DNA of 64,000 nucleotides from contig NZ_OY808997.1 in NCBI RefSeq assembly GCF_963681195.1, forward strand, positions 248,001 to 312,000, in the 5' to 3' direction. A model generated the notes under the pieces. It saw only the letters and a program-made list of their open reading frames with translations, was not told the origin of the DNA and ran no database searches. Shown one piece after another: positions 1 to 8,629 of this stretch (position 1 is its first letter; each line of letters starts with the position of its first letter). The stretch is from Vibrio sp. 16 (GTDB lineage: Bacteria; Pseudomonadota; Gammaproteobacteria; Enterobacterales; Vibrionaceae). The position numbers were made by a program, and so were the translations under genes.

Positions 1-67
1 TGCAAGCATCAATAATTGCTTGTAGGTTAGAACCGTTTCCTGAAACTAAAACAACGATACTCTTCAT
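1..67 (-). CDS. purN: phosphoribosylglycinamide formyltransferase, N-terminal fragment cut by window start
   Basis: The minus strand reads an ATG and about 22 codons beginning MKSIVVLVSGNGSNLQAII, the N-terminus typical of PurN (GAR transformylase), which adds a formyl group to GAR in purine synthesis. The glycine-rich start with GNGSNLQ is the family's phosphate-binding loop. It begins 2 bases after the purM stop, so purM-purN is an operon, as in other gammaproteobacteria. The rest lies outside the window. Confidence 0.9.
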   Translation of the reverse strand, partial: MKSIVVLVSGNGSNLQAIIDAC

Positions 68-69
68 GC

Positions 70-1110
70 TTATTTGATCTCTACTTGTTCTTCGCCGGCT
101 TCAGCAGAAGCGATCTCACCGATTACCCAAGCGTTTTCACCTTCTGCATTTAGAAGTTCAACCGCTGCATCAGCTTGATCTTTCGGAAGAGCAATCACTA
201 GGCCAACACCACAGTTGAATGTGCGATACATTTCGTGAGTCGTTACGTTGCCTTTCTCTTGTAGCCATTTGAAGATGATTGGCCATTCCCAGCTGTTACC
301 ATCAACAACCGCTTTAGTACCTTCAGGAAGTACGCGCGGGATGTTTTCCCAGAAACCACCACCTGTGATGTGAGAAATCGCGTGAATGTCGTGTTTCTCA
401 ATCATTTTCAGTGCTGATTTGATGTAAATCTTGGTTGGTTCTAGTAGGTGCTCGCCGATTGTGCGACCTGCTAGCTCTTCGTTTTTGTCTGCGCCAGATA
501 CTTCAAGGATCTTACGGATTAATGAGTAACCGTTTGAGTGTGGACCACTTGAGCCGACCGCGATAAGCGCATCGCCAGCAGCAACTTTGGTGCCGTCGAT
601 CACGTCTTCTTTTTCTACCACGCCGACACAGAAGCCAGCGACGTCGTAGTCTTCGCCTTCGTACATGCCTGGCATTTCAGCGGTTTCACCACCAATTAGC
701 GCACAACCTGCCTGAATACAACCATCAGCGATGCCAGAGACAACGTCTGCTGCGGTGTCAACGTCGAGTTTGCCCGTAGCGTAGTAATCTAGGAAAAATA
801 GAGGCTCCGCGCCTTGAACAATAAGATCGTTCACACACATAGCAACAAGGTCAACGCCGATTGTGTCGTGCTTGTTCATATCCAAAGCGAGGCGAAGTTT
901 GGTTCCTACGCCATCAGTACCTGATACCAACACAGGTTGTTTGTATTTTGTTGGCAGTTCACACAATGCGCCAAAACCACCAATACCACCCATTACTTCT
1001 GGGCGACGTGTGCGTTTTACAGCACCTTTAATACGGTCAACAAGCGCGTTGCCTGCATCGATATCTACGCCAGCGTCTTTATAGCTAAGAGATGTGTTAT
1101 CAGCACTCAC
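70..1110 (-). CDS. purM: phosphoribosylformylglycinamidine cyclo-ligase (AIR synthetase)
   Basis: PurM closes the imidazole ring of FGAM to give AIR, using ATP, in cytosolic purine synthesis. The 346-aa product has the usual length. It shows the N-terminal [16 protein letters not shown] signature, the nucleotide-binding stretch [13 protein letters not shown] (about residues 63-75), [11 protein letters not shown], and the C-terminal [14 protein letters not shown] segment. It is first in the purM-purN operon and has a PurR-type operator over its probable promoter. The start at 1110 fits family length and leaves a normal leader. No anomalies seen. Confidence 0.97.
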   Translation of the reverse strand: MSADNTSLSYKDAGVDIDAGNALVDRIKGAVKRTRRPEVMGGIGGFGALCELPTKYKQPVLVSGTDGVGTKLRLALDMNKHDTIGVDLVAMCVNDLIVQGAEPLFFLDYYATGKLDVDTAADVVSGIADGCIQAGCALIGGETAEMPGMYEGEDYDVAGFCVGVVEKEDVIDGTKVAAGDALIAVGSSGPHSNGYSLIRKILEVSGADKNEELAGRTIGEHLLEPTKIYIKSALKMIEKHDIHAISHITGGGFWENIPRVLPEGTKAVVDGNSWEWPIIFKWLQEKGNVTTHEMYRTFNCGVGLVIALPKDQADAAVELLNAEGENAWVIGEIASAEAGEEQVEIK

Positions 1111-1152
1111 AGGGAAGTCCTCGGTTTTTAAGTTGGATATGAAAACGGCGCT

Positions 1153-1182
1153 ATTCTAACAGCGGATAAACCCATATAGCAA
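1153..1182 (-). promoter_or_regulatory. probable purM promoter
   Basis: On the minus strand a TTGCTA element (1177-1182) and a TAGAAT element (1153-1158, five of six consensus bases) are separated by 18 bases, about 45 bases upstream of the purM start. The -35 overlaps the PurR box, so repressor binding would block polymerase. Inferred from sequence only. Confidence 0.5.
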
Positions 1183-1192
1183 ACGTTTGCGT
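1177..1192. promoter_or_regulatory. PurR operator
   Basis: The 16-base site contains a perfect palindrome GCAAACGTTTGC and matches the known PurR box ACGCAAACGTTTNCGT at all but the first two positions. PurR represses purine genes when hypoxanthine or guanine is bound. The box lies between the divergent purM and upp genes, over the predicted purM -35. Confidence 0.8.
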
Positions 1193-1239
1193 GAGTTTTT
1201 TCTTTTGTCTTTACGCAAGAAATTGAGAACGAAATCGTT

Positions 1240-1245
1240 TATAAT
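1240..1245 (+). promoter_or_regulatory. upp -10 element
   Basis: A perfect TATAAT lies 43 bases before the chosen upp start codon. No good -35 is present at 17 bases (AAGAAA), so the promoter may depend on context or an activator. Confidence 0.45.
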
Positions 1246-1288
1246 CTGAAGGTTTGTTTAAAAATCACCACATAAGCCGGAGATGGAA

Positions 1289-1915
1289 ATGAAAGTTGTT
1301 GAAGTAAAACACCCTCTTGTTAAGCACAAACTAGGTCTAATGAGAGAAGGTGACATCAGCACGAAGCGCTTTCGCGAGCTAGCCACAGAAGTTGGTAGCC
1401 TACTAACGTACGAAGCGACTGCAGACTTTGAAACGGAAAAAGTAACCATTGAAGGTTGGAATGGTCCTGTTGAAGTTGACCAAATCAAAGGTAAAAAGGT
1501 AACCGTTGTGCCTATCCTACGTGCAGGTTTGGGTATGATGGATGGTGTTCTTGAGCACATGCCAAGTGCTCGTATCAGCGTTGTTGGTATTTACCGTGAT
1601 GAAGAAACACTTGAGCCAGTACCATACTTCAACAAGCTAGCGTCTAACATGGATGAGCGTATTGCGCTTGTTGTTGACCCTATGCTAGCGACAGGTGGTT
1701 CAATGATCGCTACTATCGACCTACTTAAAGAGAAAGGTTGTAAAGCGATTAAAGTTCTCGTTTTAGTTTCTGCTCCTGAAGGTATCGAAGCGTTAGAAAA
1801 AGCACACCCAGATGTTGAGCTATTCACTGCTGCGATCGATGAGAAGCTAAACGATAAAGGCTACATCGTCCCTGGTCTTGGTGACGCAGGCGATAAAATC
1901 TTCGGTACGCTATAA
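1289..1915 (+). CDS. upp: uracil phosphoribosyltransferase
   Basis: Upp converts uracil and PRPP to UMP in pyrimidine salvage. The protein is 208 aa, the usual length. It shows RAGLGM (79-84) and the PRPP-binding loop [12 protein letters not shown] (128-139). An in-frame ATG two codons upstream (1283) touches the GGAG ribosome-binding site directly and cannot use it; the ATG at 1289 sits 6 bases after GGAG and gives the family N-terminus MKVVEVKHP, so it was chosen. It is monocistronic and followed by a hairpin terminator. Confidence 0.96.
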   Translation: MKVVEVKHPLVKHKLGLMREGDISTKRFRELATEVGSLLTYEATADFETEKVTIEGWNGPVEVDQIKGKKVTVVPILRAGLGMMDGVLEHMPSARISVVGIYRDEETLEPVPYFNKLASNMDERIALVVDPMLATGGSMIATIDLLKEKGCKAIKVLVLVSAPEGIEALEKAHPDVELFTAAIDEKLNDKGYIVPGLGDAGDKIFGTL

Positions 1916-1936
1916 GTTGTCGATAGCTATGATTTA

Positions 1937-1968
1937 AAAAGGGAGCCGATTGTTGGCTCCCTTTTCGT
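1937..1968 (+). terminator. terminator after upp
   Basis: An 11-bp stem with GGGAGCC paired to GGCTCCC, flanked by A-rich and T-rich arms. It lies 22 bases after upp and just before the end of rluF, which comes from the other side, so it may serve both. Confidence 0.8.
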
Positions 1969-1975
1969 TTGCTAA

Positions 1976-3013
1976 TTATTTCTTCAGACTTAATGTGCCG
2001 CCGCGCTTTGGCTTGCTAGGGCGTTGACTATTCTCAGACGCAGGCTTATGGAAGGTCTTCCCTTTATTGCCACCTGGCTTACCTTTAAACTCACTTTGCT
2101 TACCGCTGTGGCGACCTTTCTTAGAGTTCGGTGCGTGACGGAATTCATCCGCGTTACGGCCTTTGAAGGTTCGTTGTTTCTGGTTGCGACGAGCGGTCGA
2201 GTCTTGGTTTTCTTCTCGGCTATCAAACAGTTTAGCGTCTGTCGCTTTGCGAATACGTTTACCTTTAGCATCGATCTTTGAAGCTTCTTCAGTGTTACTT
2301 GAGCCTTCACACATGGCAAGAATTTCAGCCACTTCCGCATCTGTTAAGTAGCGCCATTGGCCATTCGGAATACCATCAAGAGAGATATTCATAATACGCA
2401 CACGGCGAAGTTTGAATACTTCATAGCCCAAGGCTTCACACATGCGGCGAATTTGACGGTTGAGGCCTTGAGTTAGAACTATACGGAATGAAAACTTGGT
2501 CTCTTTGGTCACTTTACACGGCAAGGTGATGGTATCGAGAATATTCACGCCCGAAGACATTTTCTTGATGAAGTCATCGCTGATTGGTTTATCGACTCGA
2601 ACCACATACTCTTTTTCGTGGTTATTACCAGCACGAAGTATTTTGTTAACGATATCACCATCGTTGGTCAGAAAGATAAGACCGTCTGAAGGCTTATCAA
2701 GGCGACCAATAGGGAAAATGCGTTTTTTATGGCCAACGAAATCAACGATATTGCCCGGAATATCGCGCTCCGTGGTGCAGGTAATACCTGTTGGTTTGTT
2801 TAGCGCAATGTAGACAGGCTTATCAGTGACCGCGTTGATTGGTTTATCATCGACGCGAACATCGTCTCCTGGCATCACTTTTGTCCCCATTTCAGGAACT
2901 TGACCATTGATGGTGACGCGACCTTGCTCAATCAATCGATCAGCTTCTCGGCGAGAGCAAAAGCCCGTTTCGCTGATGAACTTATTGAGGCGTTTTGCAT
3001 TATCTTGTGACAT
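1976..3013 (-). CDS. rluF: 23S rRNA pseudouridine(2604) synthase RluF
   Basis: RluF isomerises U2604 of 23S rRNA. Domains: an N-terminal S4 RNA-binding domain (about residues 7-60, with [19 protein letters not shown]) and an RsuA-type catalytic domain with GRLD (103-106; Asp106 is the likely nucleophile), NRQIRRM and HEKEY. The text parallels E. coli RluF closely through residue 235. The 345-aa length exceeds the E. coli protein (about 290) because of a long C-terminal tail (about 240-345) rich in Lys, Arg, Asn and Gly, probably disordered and RNA-binding. A GGAG site precedes the start. Confidence 0.9.
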   Translation of the reverse strand: MSQDNAKRLNKFISETGFCSRREADRLIEQGRVTINGQVPEMGTKVMPGDDVRVDDKPINAVTDKPVYIALNKPTGITCTTERDIPGNIVDFVGHKKRIFPIGRLDKPSDGLIFLTNDGDIVNKILRAGNNHEKEYVVRVDKPISDDFIKKMSSGVNILDTITLPCKVTKETKFSFRIVLTQGLNRQIRRMCEALGYEVFKLRRVRIMNISLDGIPNGQWRYLTDAEVAEILAMCEGSSNTEEASKIDAKGKRIRKATDAKLFDSREENQDSTARRNQKQRTFKGRNADEFRHAPNSKKGRHSGKQSEFKGKPGGNKGKTFHKPASENSQRPSKPKRGGTLSLKK

Positions 3014-3107
3014 GTTGTTCTCCTAACGTTTCACAACGGCGGTTAATAAAAAGTGCTGATGAAAACATCAGCACATTGAGGGCGCGCATTCTAGCACCGC
3101 AGGGGCG

Positions 3108-3689
3108 TTAACCCAATCGTTTTTGATGTCGCTCACGTGTCTCAATCTTTTTCTCAGCGCTTTTTCGTAACAAAACGTACACCGCTCCAGTGCCACCATG
3201 AAAGCGTTGGGCACTGTGAACACATTGCACCTCTTTGATTTGCATCAGCCATTGTGCGACGAAACTTTTCATAAGGGCTGGTGGATTAGAGCGTTCACCC
3301 TTGCCATGAACAATGACCACGGTGCGGATGTCCAGCCGCATACATTGCTTTAAAAACTTGACGACTTCATCTCGCGCTTGCTCTAGGGTCCGTTTGTGTA
3401 GATCTAGTCTGGCTTGAATAGGGTACTTTGCTAGACGCAGTTTTTTATAGACGCCGTCTTGTACGCCATCTCGCTTAAACTCGATAATGTCGTCAGGCTT
3501 GAGCATTTCAGCGTGATCGATTGAGAGGTATTCTGGATCCTCTTCGGTCAACCAAATAGCGGCTTCACGCTTGGCAAGTTGAGCTTCAGATACTTTATGT
3601 TGTTTCTTTAGCTCTGCTGTATCGTTATGGATAGGTTTTACGTTGCCCATCATTTGTTGAAAGAGGGCGAAATCGTCATCGTGAGACAT
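3108..3689 (-). CDS. smrA: Smr-domain endonuclease-like protein (SmrA/YdaL type)
   Basis: The C-terminal half is an Smr domain: LDLHKRT (from residue 95), then VIVHGKGE (HGKG 128-131), and a closing HGGTGAVYVLL segment. Smr domains bind or cleave branched DNA or, in other branches, stalled-ribosome mRNA. The N-terminal half, with EFKRDGVQDGVYKKLRLAKYP, matches the YdaL/SmrA group rather than SmrB (YfcN), which has a different linker. At 193 aa it is normal for the group. The exact substrate is not established from sequence. Confidence 0.8.
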   Translation of the reverse strand: MSHDDDFALFQQMMGNVKPIHNDTAELKKQHKVSEAQLAKREAAIWLTEEDPEYLSIDHAEMLKPDDIIEFKRDGVQDGVYKKLRLAKYPIQARLDLHKRTLEQARDEVVKFLKQCMRLDIRTVVIVHGKGERSNPPALMKSFVAQWLMQIKEVQCVHSAQRFHGGTGAVYVLLRKSAEKKIETRERHQKRLG

Positions 3690-3767
3690 AGTGATATCTC
3701 AGGGTAGGAAATCAATACCGACATTATACCTTTGGCCGCATAGGATGATCACTATTTGACTGAGCAA

Positions 3768-3808
3768 AAAATAAAAAACCGAAGCAGACAATGTATCTAC
3801 TTCGGTGC
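3768..3808 (-). terminator. terminator of the small membrane protein gene
   Basis: Read on the minus strand, ACCGAAG pairs with CTTCGGT (inner pairs extend the stem) followed by a T-rich tract. It lies about 40 bases past the stop of the 46-aa gene, which supports that gene being transcribed on its own. Confidence 0.75.
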
Positions 3809-3846
3809 ATAGCGAATATCTATTCTGTGAATAGGGCTAAGCGATT

Positions 3847-3987
3847 CTAGTGAGGAGATTTGTCGTTCATCACTTTGTAGATGATGAAACCGCCATAGAA
3901 TAGCATTAGACCTAAGGCGCCAAAGATCACAATCATTGAAGATAGACCTACCGCATTACCAAATAGGAGATCAAGCCAAAAGTCCAT
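3847..3987 (-). CDS. 46-aa DUF3149-type small membrane protein
   Basis: A short gene with ATG, a strong upstream AGGAGG-like site (3991-3996 on the plus strand) and a dedicated terminator. The product begins MDFWLDLLFGNAVGLSS and has one hydrophobic helix (about residues 16-37, IVIFGALGLMLFYGGFIIY) followed by a short polar tail ending DKSPH. This matches the DUF3149 family of small inner-membrane proteins in Vibrio and relatives, whose function is unknown. Confidence 0.8.
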   Translation of the reverse strand: MDFWLDLLFGNAVGLSSMIVIFGALGLMLFYGGFIIYKVMNDKSPH

Positions 3988-4185
3988 AGTTCCTCCATCG
4001 AGTACAAAGTGAGATGACAGGAGATACCGTAAACTCTGGTTAATTATGCAACACTGATCTGGATCAAATGTTGTTATTAGGTTGCAGCTTTGTTTTTGTT
4101 GGTGTGTTTTTGCTCACAGTTTGTGGCCCGTTGATGTTGTTTTAGTCAAACAAACTAATAATTTGAAAAAGTTAATCGATAGGGG

Positions 4186-4213
4186 TTGCGTTAGCTTCGA
4201 GAATCCGTAATAT
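4186..4213 (+). promoter_or_regulatory. probable tRNA-Pro promoter
   Basis: TTGCGT (4186-4191), a 16-base spacer and TAATAT (4208-4213), followed by a GC-containing discriminator as is common at stable RNA promoters, about 40 bases before the tRNA. Confidence 0.5.
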
Positions 4214-4252
4214 ACGCTCTCGTTGACGGGCAATGAGCTCGAAGACACATCT

Positions 4253-4329
<77 letters not shown>

Positions 4330-4336
4330 CATTAAG

Positions 4337-4368
4337 AAAGCCTGCTTTTATAGCAGGCTTTCCTCGTT
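4337..4368 (+). terminator. terminator after tRNA-Pro
   Basis: AAAGCCTGC pairs with GCAGGCTTT around a 7-base loop, then a short T-containing tail, a few bases after the tRNA CCA end. Confidence 0.75.
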
Positions 4369-4386
4369 TTAGAGCATAGGAAATAG

Positions 4387-4590
4387 GATTAGAACCCGAG
4401 TGGGGTTCGTCTGAAATTAGAATCTGGCTCTTCAGCGGTCATATTTAAAGAAGTGCTCTACAGAAATGTAGGGCACTTTTTGCATTTGTGGTTTAGAGAT
4501 TCGAGCCGAGGTGGGTTCGCCTGATGTTCAAAGAATGTCTCTTCACTAACCACATTAAGAGAGCGTGCTTTCGTAGCAGGCTAACGAACT
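4387..4590 (+). repeat. two decayed copies of the tRNA-Pro 3' end and flank
   Basis: Segments starting near 4387 and 4498 (111 bases apart) resemble each other and the tRNA tail region: each has a T-arm-like stretch (GAACCCGAGTGGGGTTC, then GAGCCGAGGTGGGTTC) followed by CTCTTCA, a CCA-like flank and a hairpin. The second copy's last 42 bases (about 4541-4582) differ from the true tRNA 3' end and flank (about 4319-4360) at only six positions. Neither copy can form a full cloverleaf. The first copy carries a clean terminator hairpin at 4451-4481. They look like remnants of tRNA duplication; the rest of the 4330-4608 gap holds no gene I can support. Confidence 0.65.
4451..4481 (+). terminator. 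terminator-like hairpin inside the tRNA remnant
   Basis: AAGTGC-CTACA pairs with TGTAG-GCACTT and is followed by a T run. It may be a back-up terminator for tRNA-Pro read-through or a relic of a lost tRNA gene. Confidence 0.6.
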
Positions 4591-4608
4591 GGCGGGAGAC
4601 CTGCGGGA

Positions 4609-5478
4609 CTAATACTGAAACTCACAAAATGCCTGTTTACTCTCTGAAAGTTGTTTTACCGCAAAGCCATCTTGTTTGAGTAACTCAATCACACTGTGCT
4701 CACCAATGAGGTGTAGTGTACCCACGACCATCATGTAAGAGCCTTTATTGCCTTTAGACCAATCAGGACTGGCCAACTGCTTCACCCAATTTAGATTACG
4801 ATCTATTAAAAATGACTGTTCAAACTCTGGTGACATTTCCGTAAGAGAGGAAAACTCGATTAATTTATCTAAGTCACCCGCTTGCCAACTTTTAATCAAG
4901 CAGCGAGTTGCGTCTTCAGAGTGGTCAAACTCTTCAATCGCACTTACGAGTAGTTCTTTCCCTGATTGAGCTTGCCCTGTCAGCAAATCGATTTGCGACT
5001 GAAGGCTTTCTAGGCTGATGATAGGCGTATCTCTTAACGATGCCTTGTCCATCAAGTGCGTGTCGACTCCCTTCTCGGCTTGATAGCCTAAGTACTCAAT
5101 TTGTTTCATCTGAATAGCCAAGGCGGCTGCCCATGGCGGTGAGTTGAGTAATTGGTCGGAGTTCAATTCGAGCAAAGTCGCGATGCCCTTCAACTCATCC
5201 TTATGTTTGTTCGTTAGGACATCTTTGCTCAAAAGGGTGATGGGTGGATAACTGATCCCTTGTGTATTTCGAATATCGGCTTCAATAATCAACCCATCGC
5301 TCTCCTGAAGCTTATTTGTCACTTTATTGGGGAGAGGGTACATACTCTCATCTCCGACATGGACTGAACCGAATATGTAGTAGGTGAGCGCGCCTTTGTT
5401 CGCTTGCCAAAAAAGCGGTTCGGCTACCAATGCGGGGCTAGTTAGTAAGCCAGCCAGCGTGGCGATGAGAATTCGCAT
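4609..5478 (-). CDS. TraB/GumN family protein, exported
   Basis: The 289-aa product starts with a signal peptide (MRILIATLAGLLTSPALVAE, predicted cut after about residue 19) and carries the two family motifs: FGSVHVGD (GSVH 37-40) near the start and GTLHLIGEHS (GTLH about 253-256) near the end, which in the TIKI/TraB clan form a metal-dependent protease-like active site. The pattern fits bacterial GumN-like proteins of unknown substrate, probably periplasmic. A start 11 codons upstream is possible, but the internal ATG gives a better signal peptide and has AAAGG upstream. It stands alone between the tRNA remnant and chitobiase. Confidence 0.75.
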   Translation of the reverse strand: MRILIATLAGLLTSPALVAEPLFWQANKGALTYYIFGSVHVGDESMYPLPNKVTNKLQESDGLIIEADIRNTQGISYPPITLLSKDVLTNKHKDELKGIATLLELNSDQLLNSPPWAAALAIQMKQIEYLGYQAEKGVDTHLMDKASLRDTPIISLESLQSQIDLLTGQAQSGKELLVSAIEEFDHSEDATRCLIKSWQAGDLDKLIEFSSLTEMSPEFEQSFLIDRNLNWVKQLASPDWSKGNKGSYMMVVGTLHLIGEHSVIELLKQDGFAVKQLSESKQAFCEFQY

Positions 5479-5881
5479 ATGAGATACAGCCTTTACTGAA
5501 AAATTGTTCAAACTAAAAAAAACGACGTGTTTTGACGAGTGGAAAGTGTGCGTTAATTCACGCTTTTCACGTCATGAGTCAATTTTATTTTAAGACATGA
5601 ATTAAGCCAGTGTGATCTTTATTCGTTATTTAATCTAAACCTAGTGAAAAGCTGTGACTTACTTCTCAGTAATCCCGTCAAAATAAGTCCAACGAAATTG
5701 ACGTTAATTATAAGTTTATGTTTTATATGGCTTTATAAGTCTGGGGATTTATAAAGTTTGAAATTGATCACTTTCGAAGATGATTAATTTTACGATGAAA
5801 AATAACTCGGGCTATTGTGATTACATCTTGATTTTGACGCCTACTTTTTCAGGCTTCGCTCCACTTTTAAAGGTAAGTAAG
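5479..5881. other. intergenic region upstream of chitobiase
   Basis: This 403-base AT-rich stretch separates two divergent genes. A possible chitobiase promoter is TTGACG (5698-5703), 17 bases, TTTTAT (5721-5726). TGTGATC (about 5611) and TGTGACT (about 5654) resemble single CRP half-sites, and ATTTTATTTTAAGACATGAAT (about 5582) loosely resembles an NagC box, but neither is convincing. An in-frame ATG at 5780 would extend chitobiase by 34 codons but would bury the lipoprotein signal. Confidence 0.4.
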
Positions 5882-8533
5882 ATGTTTAAACAAACGCTCA
5901 TCGCGACTTCTTTGTTGGCTACGCTAGCAGGTTGCGCATCATTCCAGTCTACTGAACAAAATGTTGTTAACTCACTTGCAGCAAACTTAGGTGTTCAATA
6001 CGAAGTACTCACTAACCATGGTGCTAACGAAGGCCTTGCATGCCAAGAGATGGGCGCAGAGTGGGCGTCTTGTAACAAGGTAAACATGACGCTAGTTAAC
6101 CAAGGTCAAGCGGTTGACTCTAAAGATTGGGCTATTTACTTCCACAGCATTCGTCTGATTCTGGATGTAGACAACGAGCAATTCAAAATTTCTCGCGTAA
6201 CGGGTGATCTACACAAACTAGAACCGACCGATAGTTTTGATGGCTTTGCTGCAGGTGAAGAGGTTGTGCTTCCTCTTGTTGCTGAATACTGGCAGCTATT
6301 TGAAACTGACTTCATGCCAGGCGCTTTCGTCGCTGCACCGAATGCAGAGCCTAAGATGATCGCTTCTCTTAACACAGAAGATGTTGCATCTTTCGTAACT
6401 GGCCTTGAGGGTAACAACCTAAAACGTACGCCAGATGACAACAACGTATTTGCTAACGCAGTGTCTCGTTTTGAGAAAAACCAAGACCTAGCAAAACAAG
6501 ACGTATCAACCACGTTACTACCAACGCCACTGTCTGTTGAAGCAGGTAAAGGCACAGTAGATATCGCGGCGGGTATCGCTCTGCCTAAAGACGCATTCGA
6601 TGCGACTCAATACGCGGCAATTCAAGATCGTGCAGAAGTGGTAGGTGTGGACGTTCAAGGCTCCCTTCCTGTAAGCCTCACTGTTGTTCCTGCAGACTTC
6701 ACCGGTGAATTAGCAAAATCTGGTGCTTACGAGATGAGCATCAAAGGCGACGGTATTGCGATTAAAGCGTTTGACCAAGCAGGTGCTTTCTACGCAGTAC
6801 AATCTATCTTTGGCCTGGTAGATAGCCAAAATGCTGATTCTCTACCACAACTGTCTATTAAAGACGCGCCTCGTTTTGATTACCGTGGTGTGATGGTGGA
6901 CGTGGCTCGTAACTTCCACTCTAAAGACGCAATTCTTGCAACGCTAGACCAAATCGCTGCGTACAAGATGAACAAACTACACCTTCACCTAACGGATGAT
7001 GAAGGCTGGCGTTTAGAAATCCCGGGTCTACCTGAGCTGACAGAAGTGGGTGCTAACCGTTGTTTCGATATACAAGAGAAAAGCTGTTTACTGCCTCAGC
7101 TTGGCTCTGGTCCAACATCAGACAACTTTGGCTCTGGCTACTTCAGCAAAGCAGACTACGTAGAAATCTTGAAGTACGCGAAAGCGCGTAACATCGAAGT
7201 GATTCCTGAAATTGATATGCCAGCGCACGCTCGTGCAGCAGTAGTATCAATGGAAGCGCGTTACGACCGTCTAATGGAAGAAGGTAAAGAAGCAGAAGCG
7301 AACGAATACCGCCTGATGGATCCTAAAGATACATCGAATGTAACGACGGTTCAGTTCTACAACAAGCAAAGCTTCATCAACCCATGTATGGAATCTTCAA
7401 CTCGCTTTGTTGATAAAGTTATTTCAGAAGTGGCGGCAATGCATGCTGAGGCAGGCGCTCCGCTAAAAACATGGCACTTTGGTGGTGACGAAGCGAAGAA
7501 CATTAAGCTAGGCGCTGGTTTCCAAGATATGAACGCACAAGACAAAGTGAGCTGGAAAGGTACGATTGACCTGTCTAAACAAGATAAGCCATTCGCACAG
7601 TCTCCACAATGTCAGACGCTAATTGCAGACGGTACGGTAAGCGACTTCGCTCATCTACCAAGCCACTTCGCAGAAGAAGTGTCGAAGATTGTGGCTGAGA
7701 AAGGCATTGCAAACTTCCAAGCTTGGCAAGATGGCCTAAAGTACAGTGAAGGTGAGAAAGCGTTCGCAACAGAAAACACACGTGTTAACTTCTGGGACGT
7801 TCTTTACTGGGGTGGCACATCATCAGTTTACGAGTGGTCTAAGAAAGGTTACGACGTGATCGTTTCTAACCCAGACTACGTTTACATGGACATGCCATAC
7901 GAAGTTGACCCGAAAGAGCGTGGTTACTACTGGGCAACGCGTGCAACAGACACTCGTAAGATGTTTGGCTTTGCACCAGAGAACATGCCTCAGAACGCAG
8001 AAACGTCTTTAGACCGCGATGGCAATGGCTTTACTGGTAAAGGTGAAATTGAAGCGAAACCTTTCTATGGTCTATCAGCACAGCTTTGGTCTGAGACAGT
8101 ACGTAACGATGAGCAATACGAGTACATGGTATTCCCTCGCGTACTAGCGGCGGCTGAGCGTGCGTGGCACCGTGCTGATTGGGAAAACGACTACAAAGTG
8201 GGTGTTGAATACTCGCAAAACTCTAACCTAGTAGACAAAGCTGCGCTAAACCAAGACTACAACCGCTTTGCGAACCTACTTGGCCAGCGTGAACTGGCTA
8301 AGCTAGAGAAATCAGGTATCGACTACCGCCTACCTGTACCAGGTGCGAAAGTAGAAGATGGCAAACTTGCAATGAACGTTCAGTTCCCAGGTGTGAAGCT
8401 TCAATACTCTCTAGACGGCAAGAACTGGCTAACTTACGCAGACAATGCTCGTCCTAATGTGAAAGGTGAAGTGTTTATCCGCTCTGTATCTGCGACAGGC
8501 GAGAAGACAAGCCGCGTGACTAGCGTGAAGTAA
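5882..8533 (+). CDS. chb: chitobiase / beta-N-acetylhexosaminidase, lipoprotein
   Basis: A family GH20 enzyme that splits chitobiose and other GlcNAc-ended sugars. The start at 5882 gives 883 aa, the length of V. harveyi chitobiase, with a lipoprotein signal MFKQTLIATSLLATLAGCAS (lipobox LAGC, lipidated Cys about 18). Order: signal, N-terminal carbohydrate-binding domain, GH20b domain, catalytic TIM barrel (about 325-780) with DYRGVMVDVARNFH, HLHLTDDEGWR and HFGGDEA (Asp536-Glu537, catalytic pair for substrate-assisted hydrolysis), then an Ig/Fn3-like C-terminal domain. AGGTAAG precedes the start. Context fits chitin use, with nag genes about 6 kb away. It is monocistronic with its own terminator. 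Confidence 0.95.
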   Translation: MFKQTLIATSLLATLAGCASFQSTEQNVVNSLAANLGVQYEVLTNHGANEGLACQEMGAEWASCNKVNMTLVNQGQAVDSKDWAIYFHSIRLILDVDNEQFKISRVTGDLHKLEPTDSFDGFAAGEEVVLPLVAEYWQLFETDFMPGAFVAAPNAEPKMIASLNTEDVASFVTGLEGNNLKRTPDDNNVFANAVSRFEKNQDLAKQDVSTTLLPTPLSVEAGKGTVDIAAGIALPKDAFDATQYAAIQDRAEVVGVDVQGSLPVSLTVVPADFTGELAKSGAYEMSIKGDGIAIKAFDQAGAFYAVQSIFGLVDSQNADSLPQLSIKDAPRFDYRGVMVDVARNFHSKDAILATLDQIAAYKMNKLHLHLTDDEGWRLEIPGLPELTEVGANRCFDIQEKSCLLPQLGSGPTSDNFGSGYFSKADYVEILKYAKARNIEVIPEIDMPAHARAAVVSMEARYDRLMEEGKEAEANEYRLMDPKDTSNVTTVQFYNKQSFINPCMESSTRFVDKVISEVAAMHAEAGAPLKTWHFGGDEAKNIKLGAGFQDMNAQDKVSWKGTIDLSKQDKPFAQSPQCQTLIADGTVSDFAHLPSHFAEEVSKIVAEKGIANFQAWQDGLKYSEGEKAFATENTRVNFWDVLYWGGTSSVYEWSKKGYDVIVSNPDYVYMDMPYEVDPKERGYYWATRATDTRKMFGFAPENMPQNAETSLDRDGNGFTGKGEIEAKPFYGLSAQLWSETVRNDEQYEYMVFPRVLAAAERAWHRADWENDYKVGVEYSQNSNLVDKAALNQDYNRFANLLGQRELAKLEKSGIDYRLPVPGAKVEDGKLAMNVQFPGVKLQYSLDGKNWLTYADNARPNVKGEVFIRSVSATGEKTSRVTSVK

Positions 8534-8570
8534 TTCCCCCTCCCTGCCAATCTAAACAGAATGGAAAGGG

Positions 8571-8610
8571 AAAAACGCCCGGCCAGTGATGGTCGGGCGT
8601 TTTTATTTTT
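8571..8610 (+). terminator. terminator after chitobiase
   Basis: AAAAACGCCCGGCC pairs with GGTCGGGCGTTTTT with a 6-base loop. A- and T-runs on both sides allow it to end chb and also the convergent transporter gene. Confidence 0.88.
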
Positions 8611-8629
8611 TATAGCGAGTAGGCCGCTA

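Noticed and set aside
4330..4608. Attachment site of an integrated island at tRNA-Pro
   Set aside because: Decayed tRNA-like repeats are present but there is no integrase, no island between them and the spacing is only about 110 bases.
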